Below are positions 8,353 through 17,110 of a stretch of 64,000 nucleotides of DNA, piece after piece. Source of the DNA: Marinomonas communis (GTDB lineage Bacteria > Pseudomonadota > Gammaproteobacteria > Pseudomonadales > Marinomonadaceae); assembly GCF_004363305.1 (NCBI RefSeq), contig NZ_SNZA01000004.1, positions 397,747 through 461,746 on the forward strand, written 5' to 3'. The notes under the pieces were generated by a model. It had not been told where the DNA came from. It searched no databases and saw nothing but the letters and a program-made list of their open reading frames with translations. Numbering within the stretch: the stretch's first letter is position 1; each line of letters opens with the position of its first letter. The translations under genes and the position numbers were made by a program.

Positions 8353-9264
8353 ATGCATCAAATTGAATTTAAAGACCTAGTTATCTTCGTCAAAGTCGCT
8401 GAAACAGGGAATTTTCATGAAGCGGCAGAAGCCACCTTTTTGTCTCAACCTGCACTCAGTAGACGCATGCAAAAGCTAGAGCTCGCCTTAGGTGCAAACC
8501 TTTTTGAGAGAACTACGAGAAAGACAAAATTGACCAGTGTCGGTCGAGAATTCCTGCCTAAAGCTCGACGTATGTTAGAAGAGTTTGAATTGTCCGTTTT
8601 GGGTATCAAAGACATGGCGAGCCAACAGAAAGGCTCCATTACGATTGCCTGCATACCTACTGCCGCCTTTTACTTTTTGCCCTCGGTCATAAAAGCCTTC
8701 AACGATAAGTACCCAGGTATTCGGATTAGGATTCTAGATGAAAGCGCAAATCAGGGACTGGAATCAGTCATTCAGGGGGACGCTGATTTTGGCATAAATA
8801 TGGCAATCGCACAGCACTCAGAAGTAAGCTTTACTCCCCTAATCGACGATCCTTTTGTCGTATGTATGCGTCAAGATCACCCTTTAGCTGCATTAGCAGA
8901 AATCACTTGGAAAGACTTAGAAAAGTATAAATTAATCAGCGTAAGTCGAACCAGTGGTAACCGCTTGTTACTGGATAAATCTATCGCTAGAGATCAAGTA
9001 AATCTAAATAGTTTTTACGAAGTTCAGCACTTATCGACTTCATTAGGGCTGGTTGAGACAGGACTTGGACTATCAATCGTCCCACGCCTATCCATGCCTC
9101 TGGGCACCAACAGTGCGTTAACATATCGACCTCTGGCTGGCGAGCAAATAGATCGTTCCATTGGCTTAATCCGCCGTACCTCTACTCCAGTTTCGCCTTC
9201 AGCAGACTTATTTATCCAAATTTTATTGGATCAATGGTCTACCAAGACTGAAAAGCTTGAATAA
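8353..9264 (+). CDS. LysR-family transcriptional regulator of the tct operon (predicted)
   Basis: 303 residues: N-terminal helix-turn-helix (about 4-63, with EAAEATFLSQPALSRRMQKLE) and a LysR substrate domain (about 90-295). It is divergent from the isomerase-transporter operon, the usual arrangement for a LysR that controls its neighbour and senses the transported compound or a metabolite. It is not a close relative of the other two LysR proteins in this window. Its 3' end overlaps the convergent TauE/SafE gene by 26 bp. Confidence 0.92.
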   Translation: MHQIEFKDLVIFVKVAETGNFHEAAEATFLSQPALSRRMQKLELALGANLFERTTRKTKLTSVGREFLPKARRMLEEFELSVLGIKDMASQQKGSITIACIPTAAFYFLPSVIKAFNDKYPGIRIRILDESANQGLESVIQGDADFGINMAIAQHSEVSFTPLIDDPFVVCMRQDHPLAALAEITWKDLEKYKLISVSRTSGNRLLLDKSIARDQVNLNSFYEVQHLSTSLGLVETGLGLSIVPRLSMPLGTNSALTYRPLAGEQIDRSIGLIRRTSTPVSPSADLFIQILLDQWSTKTEKLE

Positions 9265-9991
9265 TCAAACGTACAGCTAAAATCGTCAAAATAACATTAA
9301 AAATACGACTAAAGTGCTTATCCGACACTCGTTTGAGTACTTTTAAGCCAAACCATGTACCAATCGCACCACTGACCACCATGCACAGTAGCAATGGCAT
9401 CCATGAACCAATAGGAAAGCCCGCTTGTTCAAACACAGTGATTTTTAATACATGCTGAAGCGACATGGCCGTCGCAAAGGTAGCAACGGTGCGGAAGCGG
9501 TCGACGAACACTTGTTTGATAAACGCGGCTACCAAGGGACCTGTAGCACCAACAAACAGCGTCAGAAAGGTAGTAATCGCACCCGCCATTAGCGTTCCGA
9601 ACTTACCTAAGACCAGCTTGGGGAGCTTAGGCCCCCAGCATAAGAACAGGATAAACAACGCAATGGATAAGTACATGACAGAGGGATCTAATGCTTCTAG
9701 TACTAACTGCCCAAGCAAAGCGCCCACTATAGCACCGGGTAAAAATAAACCAATCAAGCGCCAATCAATGTGTCGCCAACTCATCGCGGCACGACCCGCA
9801 TTAGAACCGAGTTGTGCCACCCCATGAAGCGGGATAATCAGTTGAGGCGGGAGCACTTGCGCCATCACTCCCAGCAACATCACGCCACCACCCGCACCAA
9901 AACTTGCGGTAAACAATGACGTAAAACCAGCCGTCAGTACCAACAACCAAAAGACAAAAGGCGATAGCCCATTTAGAAATAACTCGGTCAC
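9239..9991 (-). CDS. TauE/SafE-family membrane permease
   Basis: 250 residues with about eight hydrophobic segments and the two-half arrangement of the TauE/SafE (DUF81) family, including a glycine-rich first repeat (SFGAGGGVMLLG). Family members are proposed exporters of sulfite, sulfoacetate or other organic acids, but substrates are rarely known. It lies between the tct LysR (convergent, overlapping 3' ends) and dctD (same strand, 97 bp downstream), and may be an independent gene. Confidence 0.87.
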   Translation of the reverse strand: MTELFLNGLSPFVFWLLVLTAGFTSLFTASFGAGGGVMLLGVMAQVLPPQLIIPLHGVAQLGSNAGRAAMSWRHIDWRLIGLFLPGAIVGALLGQLVLEALDPSVMYLSIALFILFLCWGPKLPKLVLGKFGTLMAGAITTFLTLFVGATGPLVAAFIKQVFVDRFRTVATFATAMSLQHVLKITVFEQAGFPIGSWMPLLLCMVVSGAIGTWFGLKVLKRVSDKHFSRIFNVILTILAVRLIIQAFQSW

Positions 9992-10088
9992 TCAAACATC
10001 TCCCATCACGAAGCGTGAGATGCTATCACGTCCACAGAATAACAGAGCGCCAAGAAAGCGATTTGAATGGTATTACGCAAAAAATCAA

Positions 10089-11447
10089 TTACGACTTATA
10101 AAGATCCTTATCCAAATCGTACTTGCGCATTTTGTCGTACAGGGTTTTACGCGGCAGCCCAAGAGCATCCATGGTGTCTTTGATCGAGCCCTTTTGACGC
10201 TTTAACTCTTGCTCTAACAAGGTCTTCTCAAAGCGCTCCATTTGTTCTGGCAAGGTCATAAACCCAGGGTTGGTTTCATTGGTAATGATCTGATCGAACT
10301 CAAAGGAACCCGCCTCACCCATTAGTACATAGCGCTCTGCAAGGTTTCGTAGCTCTCGTACATTACCCGGCCAATCATAGCTCATTAAGCTGTGCATACG
10401 CTCCGCCGAAAGCTCCTCAGACTCACGTTTGTACTGGGCAGTCGCCACCAGACAAAAGTGCTGCCATAACAGAGGGATATCATCTTTACGCTCTCGTAAA
10501 GGCGGGATATCTACACGCACAACATTAAGGCGGTAATACAAATCTTCTCGGAATGTACCCGTTTCGCTGAGCTCTTTCAGATCAACTTTAGTCGCCGCTA
10601 AAATACGTAAATCAAGATCAACGCCTTTATTTGAGCCTAAGCGCTCAACCTTGCGCTCTTCCAATACTCGCAACAGTCGAATCTGCATCGACATGGGCAT
10701 ACTTTCTATTTCATCCAGAAACAATGTGCCACCATTGGAGTGCTCAATCTTACCGATACGTTGGGTTTTCGCATCAGTAAACGCGCCCTTTTCATGGCCA
10801 AATAGCTCGGATTCCATAATAGAATCCGGCACCGCACCACAGTTGATGGCCACAAATGGCTTGCCACGTCGCGAGCTGTGCTCATGAATAAAACGCGCCA
10901 CCATTTCTTTACCAGTACCGGTTTCCCCTTGCACTAGGATATCCGCACCCGTATCCGCTACATGTAGAAGCGCTTGGCGCAATCGATGAATCCCTGGCGT
11001 GTTACCAATAATTCGCGGTCCTGGTGCATTTTGCGCAGCAAGTTCTAAACGCAGATTACGGTTTTCTAGGGTCAAACGACGCTTCTCACTGGCACGTCGC
11101 ACCACTTCAATGAAATCATCGTTTGAGAAGGGTTTCTCAATAAAGTCATAAGCACCATCGCGAATGGCAGTCACAGCCATACTGATGTCCCCATGACCAG
11201 TTATGAGAATAAAGGGGATTTCAGGGTCGATTTTCTTGACCTGTTCGAATAGCTCCAAACCACTCATGCCAGGCAAATTGATATCACTCACAATCACACC
11301 AGGCCAGTCAATCGCTATTTTATCCGCAACACCTTGTGCACTCGCAAACTCCATCACATCGAAATCTTCTAGTTCAAGCGTTTGTGAAATCGCCATACGA
11401 ACCGATTGCTCATCGTCGATGAGAATCACGCGATCTAACTCTGACAT
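10089..11447 (-). CDS. dctD: Sigma-54-dependent response regulator DctD
   Basis: 452 residues in NtrC-family order: receiver domain (5-120, phospho-acceptor D55, conserved T and K near 83 and 105), AAA+ sigma-54 activation domain (145-380) with Walker A GETGTGKE at 174-181 and Walker B TLFLDE at 241-246, and a C-terminal Fis-type helix-turn-helix (about 410-450). Partner of the DctB-like kinase encoded 18 bp upstream. The sigma-54 contact loop reads GAFTDA (221-226) instead of the usual GAFTGA. DctBD pairs usually control C4-dicarboxylate uptake, but no dctA or dctPQM is in the window, so the target is elsewhere or is a neighbour such as the TauE or tct genes. Confidence 0.9.
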   Translation of the reverse strand: MSELDRVILIDDEQSVRMAISQTLELEDFDVMEFASAQGVADKIAIDWPGVIVSDINLPGMSGLELFEQVKKIDPEIPFILITGHGDISMAVTAIRDGAYDFIEKPFSNDDFIEVVRRASEKRRLTLENRNLRLELAAQNAPGPRIIGNTPGIHRLRQALLHVADTGADILVQGETGTGKEMVARFIHEHSSRRGKPFVAINCGAVPDSIMESELFGHEKGAFTDAKTQRIGKIEHSNGGTLFLDEIESMPMSMQIRLLRVLEERKVERLGSNKGVDLDLRILAATKVDLKELSETGTFREDLYYRLNVVRVDIPPLRERKDDIPLLWQHFCLVATAQYKRESEELSAERMHSLMSYDWPGNVRELRNLAERYVLMGEAGSFEFDQIITNETNPGFMTLPEQMERFEKTLLEQELKRQKGSIKDTMDALGLPRKTLYDKMRKYDLDKDLYKS

Positions 11448-11465
11448 TGCGGTTATTCCTTAGCA

Positions 11466-13739
11466 CTAATCGGGTTGGAAGGTGTTAAGAGTAACACAAA
11501 ACTCAGCCCCTCCTTCAGGGTGATTTTGCGCTGATAAACTACCATTCATAGAGTCCATGATACGTTGGGAAATAGACAGCCCTAGGCCTAATCCTAAGCC
11601 ACTCGCTTTCGATGTATAGAATGGTTCGAATAAGCGATTTAAAGACTCTTCGGATAACCCTGTACCAGAATCCCTAACATAAATGCGCACCAGATCCTGC
11701 TCACAGTTCACTTCAATGGACACCAGTTTCTCTCGCCCAGAAGCTTCTAAAATGGCATCCACCGCATTGGCCAATAAATTCACCAAGACTTGCTCTAAAA
11801 AAACCATATCCGCCAACACAGCCACTTGAACATTGCTCGGCACATGACTTTCAATACCCGCTTCTTTGAAGCGAGGCTGCATAATCTTCAAGGCACCATT
11901 GATGGCGGTCTGCACATCAATTGGCGTATGCATCACATTACCTTTGCGCGCAAACACTTTAAAACGAGCAATGATATCTCCCATATGGTGTCCCAATTGA
12001 CTGATCTGCTGCAGGTTGCCTTTTGCCTGTTCGTAGCGTTCCCGTTCAAGAAACTTCAAGCCATTATCAGCAAACGAGCGAATCGCGGTTAGCGGCTGAT
12101 TAAGTTCGTGATTCAGTCCGGCGCTCATCTGGCCAAGCACCGCCAGCTTGGCGGTTTGGATAAGCTCTTGCTGTGTGGCTTTGTGCTCGCCGATTTCATG
12201 TCGCAACAATTGGTTAGCTTGCTCTAACTCAGATGTCCGCTCTTTGACTCGTAACTCCAAGGCATGTCGAGCACTGGTAATTTCTTGCTCATAACGTTTA
12301 CGTTCTGTCATATCGTGGAACGTCACCAGGTGACTGCGTCTCTGGGGGAGTTGTAACTCACAGATCGTCGCCTCCACCGCAATACCTGGGGACTCGCCTT
12401 TTACTGAGAGCGTACCTTGTACCGTGGTTAAGCTGTCTTTGGCATTATCAAAATCCGATTGCAAGGCTTTGGTCCAGCGTAACAGGTCGTTCCCGGCCAC
12501 TTGAAATAACGCAGATAATGGTTGGCCAATCAAATCCGACAAAGGCGTCGCTACGAGCTTTTCTACCGCAGGGTTTAACGCTTCGATTCGAAACGCGCCA
12601 TCCAATGTCACCAGACCCGCTTGGGTATGCTGAATGACTTCTCGGATATAAGCTTGATTGTGACGTGCCATTTCGATGGCATCGGATCGCTCTTGCAACA
12701 TGCGAGATCGTAGATGAGCTAAACCGAACACCAGCATGGTGATGGTAATACCACCCGCAAATATAGCGCGCCATAAAGCAATTTGCTCTTCAATCGCTGT
12801 TAATGGCACAAATACCGCCACTTGAAAGTTAAGCAGTTTGATCGGACGGCTCATAGCCAAATAACGATGTCGCTCAACGAGTTCATTGCCCAAGTTGTCT
12901 TGGACTTCATCCAGCATTTCGATCACATCGCCACCACCCTCAAACGCCTTCTTGCTAACAACCGGCAGGGTTTCAATGGCTTGATCAAAGTAACGCTGAG
13001 ACTCGGCAATACGTGTCAATTCCTCATGGGATAACTGCCCCATGACTTTGTATAGCCATTCGGATCGTGAAGAGCTGAACACTACACCATCAGGGTCTAA
13101 CATCAAAAAGTCATAAGCCTGATTGCTAAAGCGCTTTTCAAACTGGGTTAAATCGACTTTAACAACGGCAACCCCAATGATGCTATCCCCTTCAAAAACA
13201 GGGTAAGAAAAGTAGTAACCACGACGATTAGAGGTTGTACCTAAAGCGTAGTAACGTCCAGGTTTGCCCTTGATGGCATCTTTAAAATACGGTCGAAACG
13301 AGAAGTTGCCCCCGACAAATGAAGTACTTAAACGATAGTTGGAAGCCGCAATGGTGCTCCCGTTGACGTCGATAATGTAACTGTCAGACGCTTCTGTAAT
13401 TCGGTTGATTTGCTCCAGTTCGCGGTTTAGCTGATTGATATCGGATGGTAGGCCATCACGCAATGCCTTGCGTACTCGATCATTAGACGCCAACAATGTT
13501 GGCATATGTTGATACTTGGCAATGGCACTTTCTATGACGCTGGTGAGTTGGACCAGTTGCTCTGTTGTGTCCACCGAGAGATCTTGGATCTGTTGCTGTT
13601 TTAAGGCGTCACCACCTCGCCACAGTGTCAGCAGACAAATAACAAAGACCGCCACATACAACCAAGCAAAGCGCTTTGGGTTCTCCAAATATTGCTTTGG
13701 CCAAATCAGATCACGAAATTTTGCAGACAAACTTACCAT
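11466..13739 (-). CDS. dctB: DctB-like sensor histidine kinase
   Basis: About 757 residues. Membrane helix near 28-42, a long periplasmic sensor of the double-Cache type (about 45-318), a second helix near 328-342, a PAS domain (about 365-480), a coiled-coil linker, the HisKA domain with H546 in the motif LNHELNQPLTAIR (longer-frame numbering), and a C-terminal HATPase with DSGTG and GLGLGL boxes. The second ATG (13739) is preferred because AAGAG sits six bases before it and directly abuts the first ATG at 13745. It would sense an extracellular carboxylate and phosphorylate the DctD encoded next. DctB is typically about 600 residues; the PAS domain accounts for the extra length. Confidence 0.88.
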   Translation of the reverse strand: MVSLSAKFRDLIWPKQYLENPKRFAWLYVAVFVICLLTLWRGGDALKQQQIQDLSVDTTEQLVQLTSVIESAIAKYQHMPTLLASNDRVRKALRDGLPSDINQLNRELEQINRITEASDSYIIDVNGSTIAASNYRLSTSFVGGNFSFRPYFKDAIKGKPGRYYALGTTSNRRGYYFSYPVFEGDSIIGVAVVKVDLTQFEKRFSNQAYDFLMLDPDGVVFSSSRSEWLYKVMGQLSHEELTRIAESQRYFDQAIETLPVVSKKAFEGGGDVIEMLDEVQDNLGNELVERHRYLAMSRPIKLLNFQVAVFVPLTAIEEQIALWRAIFAGGITITMLVFGLAHLRSRMLQERSDAIEMARHNQAYIREVIQHTQAGLVTLDGAFRIEALNPAVEKLVATPLSDLIGQPLSALFQVAGNDLLRWTKALQSDFDNAKDSLTTVQGTLSVKGESPGIAVEATICELQLPQRRSHLVTFHDMTERKRYEQEITSARHALELRVKERTSELEQANQLLRHEIGEHKATQQELIQTAKLAVLGQMSAGLNHELNQPLTAIRSFADNGLKFLERERYEQAKGNLQQISQLGHHMGDIIARFKVFARKGNVMHTPIDVQTAINGALKIMQPRFKEAGIESHVPSNVQVAVLADMVFLEQVLVNLLANAVDAILEASGREKLVSIEVNCEQDLVRIYVRDSGTGLSEESLNRLFEPFYTSKASGLGLGLGLSISQRIMDSMNGSLSAQNHPEGGAEFCVTLNTFQPD

Positions 13740-13771
13740 AGCCATCTCTTAAAGATAGGGGATGAGTCCCG

Positions 13772-14746
13772 TTACGCGTGCGCCCCAGCAAACGGCATCA
13801 CTTCATTAATATGCGCTTTGTTTTGCAATAACATTAGCAGACGATCGACACCGAGCGCCACGCCAGCACACTCTGGTAAGCCTTGCTCTAACGCACTGAT
13901 CAAACGCTCATCCGCTTGTCGCCATGCCTGGCCTTGCTCAGCACGCTCTGCCATTTCAGAGCGCATTCGCTGCTGCTGCTCAACCGCATCCGTGAGCTCA
14001 TAATAGCCGTTCGCCAGTTCCATACCGCGCCAATACCACTCAAAACGCGCCGCCGTAGCATTGCCCTGTGCATCAGGCTGTTGCTTAGCTAAAGCTGCTT
14101 GAGACGCTGGATAAGCATGAATAAAACACGGTACGTCTTGGCCAATCTTGGGCTCAACTAACATGGCAAAAAGAAGCTCAAGCAGCGTATCTCGATCCGT
14201 TTCATCCAAACCGTATTCCGTATGCTGATGACAGGTTTGTTGTAGCGCTTCAAGACTTGCCGTAAAAGGATTCAAGCTGACATGGCGCTCAAAAGCTTCG
14301 GCATAGCTTAAACGCTCAGAGGTGATGGTTTGTCCCATTAGAGTCGATAACAAATCATCCATCTCCGCCATGAGCTGCCAATGATCAAAGCCTAAGCGGT
14401 ACCATTCCAGCATGCTGAACTCGATACCATGACGACGGCCGATTTCCTCAGCACGAAAGACTTTGCCTAATTGATAAATGCTCGGCGCACCTGCGGCTAG
14501 TAAGCGCTTCATTGCGTATTCAGGAGACGTTTGCAGGTAGTAAGTCACCTCCTGCCCCAACGTTCGGGTTTGACTGTTCAGCACTTCGATATGCGGATCG
14601 CTGATGCTGCCAAGCGATAAACACGGAGTATCCACTTCCAACACATCACGCTCATAGAAAAAGCCGCGGATTTGATGAAACACCTCAGCGCGAAATTTCA
14701 ACGCTGCCAGATCTGCCGTGGGTTGCCAAACGTCTTTTGAATACAT
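13772..14746 (-). CDS. epmA: Elongation factor P--(R)-beta-lysine ligase EpmA
   Basis: 324 residues, the normal length for EpmA (GenX/PoxA/YjeA). It is a truncated class II lysyl-tRNA synthetase catalytic domain without the anticodon-binding domain. The class II motifs are visible: motif 2 around FRAEEIGRRHGIEFSMLEWYR and motif 3 near ALGVDRLLML at the C-terminus. It attaches (R)-beta-lysine to K34 of EF-P. The efp gene is immediately upstream on the same strand, with a terminator hairpin between them, and the gene for the beta-lysine-producing EpmB is just beyond, so all three modification genes are clustered. Confidence 0.95.
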   Translation of the reverse strand: MYSKDVWQPTADLAALKFRAEVFHQIRGFFYERDVLEVDTPCLSLGSISDPHIEVLNSQTRTLGQEVTYYLQTSPEYAMKRLLAAGAPSIYQLGKVFRAEEIGRRHGIEFSMLEWYRLGFDHWQLMAEMDDLLSTLMGQTITSERLSYAEAFERHVSLNPFTASLEALQQTCHQHTEYGLDETDRDTLLELLFAMLVEPKIGQDVPCFIHAYPASQAALAKQQPDAQGNATAARFEWYWRGMELANGYYELTDAVEQQQRMRSEMAERAEQGQAWRQADERLISALEQGLPECAGVALGVDRLLMLLQNKAHINEVMPFAGAHA

Positions 14747-14784
14747 AATGATCTTCTTTAACTTTTAAGCGTAATTCTCAAACA

Positions 14785-14823
14785 CAAAAAAGCCCCCACA
14801 CCTTGCGGCTGGGGGCTTTTTTA
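14785..14823. terminator. Bidirectional-looking terminator between efp and epmA
   Basis: GC-rich stem (AGCCCCCA with TGGGGGCT) flanked by A-run and T-run on both sides. It lies after the efp stop codon and may end or attenuate the efp transcript before epmA. Confidence 0.8.
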
Positions 14824-14832
14824 AAAAGGTAA

Positions 14833-15408
14833 TTATTTGCCTGTTGCGCGTGATACGTACTCACCTGTACGAGTATCAATACGTAGCACTTCACCGATGT
14901 TGATGAACAGTGGTACGCGCACTACCGCGCCAGTAGAAAGTGTTGCAGGCTTAGAACCACCGTTTGCAGTATCGCCTTTCACACCTGGATCTGTTTCAGT
15001 TACTTCAAGCTCAATGAAGTTTGGTGGTGTAACCGCTAGTGGTGCACCGTTGTAAAGCGTGATGACGTAAGATTCTTGCTCTTTCAACCATTTAACTGTG
15101 TCACCAACCGCATTCGCATCAGCACCGTGCTGCTCGAAAGAACCGTCAGTTGCCATGAAGTGGTAGAATTCGCCGTCAGTGTATAGGTACTCCATATCCG
15201 TATCCATTACATCTGCTGCGTCTAGAGATTCACCAGATTTGAAGGTACGTTCCCAAACACGACCTGATTTTAAGTTACGCAGCTTGATACGGTTGAACGC
15301 TTGACCTTTACCAGGTTTCACGTGCTCGTTGTCTAGAACGGCACAAGGATCACCATCAACCATTACTTTGTTACCGCTGCGCAAATCGCTGGTAGAATAA
15401 CTCGCCAT
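14833..15408 (-). CDS. efp: Translation elongation factor P
   Basis: 191 residues, typical EF-P with its KOW-like N-terminal domain and two OB folds. The modification loop VKPGKGQA is present, with K34 at the position that EpmA beta-lysylates in E. coli. EF-P relieves ribosome stalling at polyproline stretches. Flanked by epmA (same strand) and epmB (divergent), so the substrate and its two modifying enzymes are encoded together. Confidence 0.97.
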   Translation of the reverse strand: MASYSTSDLRSGNKVMVDGDPCAVLDNEHVKPGKGQAFNRIKLRNLKSGRVWERTFKSGESLDAADVMDTDMEYLYTDGEFYHFMATDGSFEQHGADANAVGDTVKWLKEQESYVITLYNGAPLAVTPPNFIELEVTETDPGVKGDTANGGSKPATLSTGAVVRVPLFINIGEVLRIDTRTGEYVSRATGK

Positions 15409-15508
15409 AAATCCTCACAATATCATGATGTAGATAAAAAGCTCTGAACGAACGGGATGTTCATTGGAGTCCATCGCGGAATAATTAAGCGAGACTCACA
15501 AGAGCGAA

Positions 15509-15531
15509 GGCCAATCGGCCAAAGATTGGCC
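15509..15531. repeat. Hairpin upstream of epmB
   Basis: GGCCAATC (15509-15516) and GATTGGCC (15524-15531) form a perfect 8-bp stem with a 7-base loop. It lies about 40 bp before the likely epmB start and about 100 bp before the efp start. It may be an operator or leader structure. Confidence 0.5.
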
Positions 15532-15573
15532 GCCATAATAACCCAATTTAACTTAATTTTGCAGATATTTGAC

Positions 15574-16596
15574 GTGATCCCAATTCAAAATGCCACAGAG
15601 ACCCATTGGTCCACTGAGCTAGCACAAGCAATAAAATCTCCCGCAGAGCTAATGCCATTGTTGGGGCTATCCAGCACAAGCCTTCCGCAAGCAGAGCAAG
15701 CGATGGCCTCTTTTCGGATGTTGGTACCACGGCCATTTTTGGCACGAATGGAATACGGCAACCCAAATGACCCACTGTTAAAGCAAGTGTTAGCCGATGA
15801 CATTGAAATGCTTCCAGTCTCTGGATACAGCAAGGATCCCCTTGACGAAGGCGAGCATAATCCCCAAAAAGCCATCGTACATAAATATGAGCGCCGAGTG
15901 CTGGTCATTACTACCGGCTCTTGCGCGGTGAATTGCCGCTACTGTTTCCGCCGGCATTTTCCTTACGGGGACAACCAACTAGCGCAGAAGGAATGGGACT
16001 CGATCATCGAATACATTCAACAGCACCCTCAGGTGAACGAAGTGATCTTAAGTGGTGGCGACCCATTGATGCTCAAAGACAGTCAACTGAGCAAGCATAT
16101 TCTTCGCCTAAATGAGCTGCCACAATTAAAACGACTGCGTATTCACTCTCGCTTGCCGATCGTGATTCCAAGCCGCATTAATGAAGAGTTTTTAAGCTGG
16201 GTGAAAGCCAGTCGCTTAGACATTGTATTGGTGCTGCACAGTAATCATGCGAACGAAATCGACGCGGCCATTGCTGAAAAAGTCACCCAACTAAAAGCTC
16301 ACGGAGTAACTGTCCTAAATCAAGGCGTATTGTTACGAAACGTAAATGACAGCGTCACAGCTCAAGTTGAGCTCAGCGAAAAACTGTTTGATGCAGGAAT
16401 TTTACCCTATTACATGTTTACCTTTGACCCTATCGAAGGCGGTGCTCATTTCGACATTCCCATTGCTGAAGCACAAAGCTTAATGGGCCAAGTAGCCAAG
16501 TACTTACCTGGTTACCTAATGCCTCGTTTAGCAAAAGAAATCCCAGGGGAACCAGCCAAAACCGTATTAGCCCCCACGTTTGCACCAGACGCGTAA
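15574..16596 (+). CDS. epmB: EF-P beta-lysylation protein EpmB (lysine 2,3-aminomutase)
   Basis: Radical SAM enzyme of about 340 residues from GTG 15574. An ATG at 15457 would add 39 residues that family members lack and that would cover the hairpin at 15509-15531, and with the GTG start the cluster CxxxCxxC falls at C117, C121, C124, as in E. coli EpmB. It converts (S)-alpha-lysine to (R)-beta-lysine using a 4Fe-4S cluster, SAM and PLP, supplying EpmA. The radical SAM motif reads SCAVNCRYCFRRHFPY. A TTG at 15559 is another possible start; no strong RBS distinguishes them. Confidence 0.93.
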   Translation: MIPIQNATETHWSTELAQAIKSPAELMPLLGLSSTSLPQAEQAMASFRMLVPRPFLARMEYGNPNDPLLKQVLADDIEMLPVSGYSKDPLDEGEHNPQKAIVHKYERRVLVITTGSCAVNCRYCFRRHFPYGDNQLAQKEWDSIIEYIQQHPQVNEVILSGGDPLMLKDSQLSKHILRLNELPQLKRLRIHSRLPIVIPSRINEEFLSWVKASRLDIVLVLHSNHANEIDAAIAEKVTQLKAHGVTVLNQGVLLRNVNDSVTAQVELSEKLFDAGILPYYMFTFDPIEGGAHFDIPIAEAQSLMGQVAKYLPGYLMPRLAKEIPGEPAKTVLAPTFAPDA

Positions 16597-16601
16597 AACG
16601 C

Positions 16602-16635
16602 AAAAAGCCGCTGGCACGAATGTGCTAGCGGCTTT
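16602..16635. terminator. Terminator shared by epmB and the YjfB-like gene
   Basis: A 14-bp stem (AAAGCCGCTGGCAC pairing with GTGCTAGCGGCTTT, one wobble) with a GAAT loop lies between the convergent stops. A T-run follows on the minus side; the plus side has only TTT. Confidence 0.75.
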
Positions 16636-16652
16636 GTCACATCTAAATACCG

Positions 16653-16847
16653 TTATACTTTGATATTGATGTTTTGACCAAGGTTGCCTGAAGCAGGCGC
16701 GCTCGACTGGATCTGTTGAGTAGACGATGCCGCACTCTCAAGCAGTTGCAACGACTGACGTCCTTGCTCTTCCTGCTGAGTCTTTGCCATCGCAACACCC
16801 ATCATTTCCATTGCATACGCCGTACTGACATTCGTAACACTGTTCAT
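16653..16847 (-). CDS. Small YjfB-like putative motility protein
   Basis: 64 residues, rich in M, A, S and Q, matching the pattern of the YjfB family (a small conserved protein called putative motility protein): an N-terminal VSTAYAMEMMGVAMAKTQQ segment followed by a Ser/Gln-rich part and a C-terminal GQNINIKV. The function is not established. It stands alone, with its own terminator and 263 bp of noncoding DNA upstream. No flagellar genes are in the window. Confidence 0.7.
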   Translation of the reverse strand: MNSVTNVSTAYAMEMMGVAMAKTQQEEQGRQSLQLLESAASSTQQIQSSAPASGNLGQNINIKV

Positions 16848-16986
16848 AGTCAGACCTCTTAGTTCAGTATCCCTACTTTAGTACAGTCATTCAGAAAGCG
16901 GCAACGCCGCCTTACAATCCATTACAAACCTTTTCGGCCAGATACTCGCATACTTGAATCATGGTTTCAAAATCACCAATTAGTTC

Positions 16987-17003
16987 GTTGCATTTTATGC
17001 AAC
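16987..17003. promoter_or_regulatory. Perfect palindrome upstream of iron-uptake operon
   Basis: GTTGCAT and ATGCAAC flank TTT, a perfect 7-3-7 dyad in the gap between the YjfB-like gene and the ABC binding-protein gene. It could be an operator of either gene. No matching regulator was recognised. Confidence 0.4.
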
Positions 17004-17062
17004 ACCTTATCACATAAAACACTGAGTAAATTCTGTGCACCAGCATATGAAAGAAAAATAAG

Positions 17063-17081
17063 AAACATTATCATTAGTATC
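17063..17081 (+). promoter_or_regulatory. Candidate Fur box
   Basis: The 19-mer AAACATTATCATTAGTATC matches 12 of 19 positions of the Fur consensus and lies 30 bp before the start of an iron-complex binding-protein gene. Consistent with iron repression, not proven. Confidence 0.55.
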
Positions 17082-17110
17082 AAAGATAAAGGTTAGCTTA
17101 AGGAGAGCTC

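Noticed and set aside
9465..9827. 120-residue frame opposite the TauE/SafE gene
   Set aside because: Low-complexity mix of small residues, no RBS and entirely within the permease gene; shadow frame.
15457..15573. N-terminal extension of epmB from ATG 15457
   Set aside because: The added 39 residues have no family counterpart and overlap a hairpin; GTG 15574 gives the expected length and cysteine positions.
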